From assembly GCA_963640745.1 (NCBI GenBank), contig CAVIBB010000054.1, forward strand, positions 1 to 12,981: 12,981 nt of DNA, given 5' to 3'. Source of the DNA: Paratractidigestivibacter sp963640745. GTDB lineage: Bacteria; Actinomycetota; Coriobacteriia; Coriobacteriales; Atopobiaceae. Of the stretch, positions 12,057 to 12,981 are shown in pieces. Below the pieces are notes generated by a model that searched no databases, was not told the DNA's origin, and was given only the letters and a program-made list of their open reading frames with translations. The stretch's first letter is position 1. Every line of letters begins with the position of its first letter. A program made the position numbers and the translations under genes.

Positions 12057-12981
12057 TTATTCTTCGTTGCTCTTGTCCATGACGATGGAGGTCTCGGCGC
12101 GGATGACGTCGCGCTTCTGGACGGCGCGCACGGTGAAGCGGTAGAGGTGCACCGCCGGCAGGAGCCAGGGAGCGCGCTGGAGGATGGGGTAGCTGTGCCG
12201 CAGGGACTGGAGCGGCGGAAAGAGGCGGCGCCAGAAGTAGCGGATGCGCCCGGCGACCGGGCCGCTCTCCGCGACGCGCTCCCTCACCGAGCTGCGCGCG
12301 AAGTTCTCCGAGGTGCCGTACGTTCCGCTGCCCAGCATGTAGGCGAGCATGTCGGCGACCTTTGGGGGAAGGGCGGCGGGGGTGGTTGCGAGGCCGGTCG
12401 TGGGGCCGGTTGCGGGGCCGGCGGCGGGGGCGATCGCGGGCGTGGCGGCGAGCAGGCGGCCGCAGGCGTCCTGGTCGATGATCACCTCGACCGCCTTTCG
12501 CAGGTCCGCCTCGAACTCGACCATGTTTAGCTTGGCGAGCTCGGCGTCGAGGTACTGACGGTCCATCGTTTCTTGCCAGGAGTTGAGAAGCGCCCACTCG
12601 TCGGCGAGCCCGCGCACGCCGTGGCCGGCGTGGGTGAAATGCTTAGACATGTGAGCGATGTGGTAGAGGTAGATGTCTTCTCTTGCCATCTCGTAAGAAA
12701 GGCCGGGTGCGCCCACCGCGCGGTGATGCTTCGGCCACTGATCGTTGTAGTAGGTCCACCACTCGGTTTCGTGGACGGCGAGCAGGCGGTGCGGCTCGAA
12801 GTTGAGGAACGGCGCCTTGTGGTAGCCGTCGGCGTTGCTCTCCTCGAACTCGACGGCCTCGTAGCCGCGGGCCTCCATGATGCTGCGGAGGGCGAGGCTC
12901 TCCTCGTGGCCGGCCGGGCGGACCGTGCCGTCGGGCAGGGCGCGGCCGAAGAGGAAGTCGTTGTCGCACATCCAGCGCATC
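12057..12981 (-). CDS. PF14907-like nucleotidyltransferase, 5' end cut by the window
   Basis: Partial protein, 307 residues from the first in-window Met; the start lies beyond the right edge because the active-site region MRWMCDNDFLF (1-11, Asp6 and Asp8 as the metal pair) is normally preceded by further residues. IYLYHIAHMSKHFTHAGHGV (103-122) and RGLADEWALLNSW (123-135) are typical of the NTP_transf_5 family. Residues 178-206 form a Pro/Ala/Thr/Gly-rich insert encoded by GGGGCCGGT-like repeats, probably a flexible linker. The C-terminal part has FWRRLFPPLQSLRHSYP (249-265), also usual in this family. PF14907 members accompany kinase-bearing lasso peptide clusters such as paeninodin, so this gene may belong to the RiPP locus, now 3.7 kb away across the accessory block. 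Its substrate is unknown. It converges with the AbiE-like pair. Confidence 0.8.
   Translation of the reverse strand, partial: MRWMCDNDFLFGRALPDGTVRPAGHEESLALRSIMEARGYEAVEFEESNADGYHKAPFLNFEPHRLLAVHETEWWTYYNDQWPKHHRAVGAPGLSYEMAREDIYLYHIAHMSKHFTHAGHGVRGLADEWALLNSWQETMDRQYLDAELAKLNMVEFEADLRKAVEVIIDQDACGRLLAATPAIAPAAGPATGPTTGLATTPAALPPKVADMLAYMLGSGTYGTSENFARSSVRERVAESGPVAGRIRYFWRRLFPPLQSLRHSYPILQRAPWLLPAVHLYRFTVRAVQKRDVIRAETSIVMDKSNEE

Overview
The window looks like a draft-assembly piece (10 N at 3210-3219) of a GC-rich actinobacterial chromosome. Coding style, the leader type of the small peptides and the mix of ATPase and abortive-infection genes suggest a gut Coriobacteriia member such as Collinsella or a relative. 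That placement is inference; there is no rRNA or marker gene here.

Left part (1-3160): an AAA_14/DUF4143 ATPase gene on the minus strand (166-1359) and a Schlafen-type AlbA_2/HTH regulator gene on the plus strand (1614-3086) diverge from a 254-bp intergenic region. That region holds two unrelated operator-like repeat arrays, one in front of each gene.

Centre (3194-8346), the main interest: a minus-strand locus with the logic of a ribosomally made, post-translationally modified peptide (RiPP) pathway. In transcription order it has two very small genes encoding precursor-like peptides of 56 and 50 residues, which share a near-identical leader ending in VVAASG and have unrelated two-cysteine cores; a strong intrinsic terminator; a soluble S26-type peptidase with a Ser/His pair; a radical SAM/SPASM enzyme; a fusion of an HPr-kinase-like domain with a C-terminal PqqD-like domain; and an ABC exporter without a leader-peptidase domain. 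I see no lanthipeptide synthetase, lasso cyclase or YcaO protein. The small genes were found by translating the minus strand by hand.

Right part (8498-12056): an accessory block with a second DUF4143 ATPase (minus strand, preceded by five 23-bp direct repeats) and a plus-strand HTH/nucleotidyltransferase pair resembling AbiEi/AbiEii type IV toxin-antitoxin systems. TTCGCG-rich repeats occur on both sides of this block and inside it. Beyond it, cut by the right edge, is a PF14907-like nucleotidyltransferase gene (12057-12981, minus strand), a family known beside kinase-bearing lasso peptide clusters; it may be a detached member of the RiPP locus.

How the parts may work together (inference): the PqqD-like domain binds the shared leader, the radical SAM enzyme and possibly the kinase and nucleotidyltransferase act on the core, the S26-like peptidase removes the leader, and the ABC transporter exports the product. 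The terminator after the precursor genes would keep precursor levels above enzyme levels.
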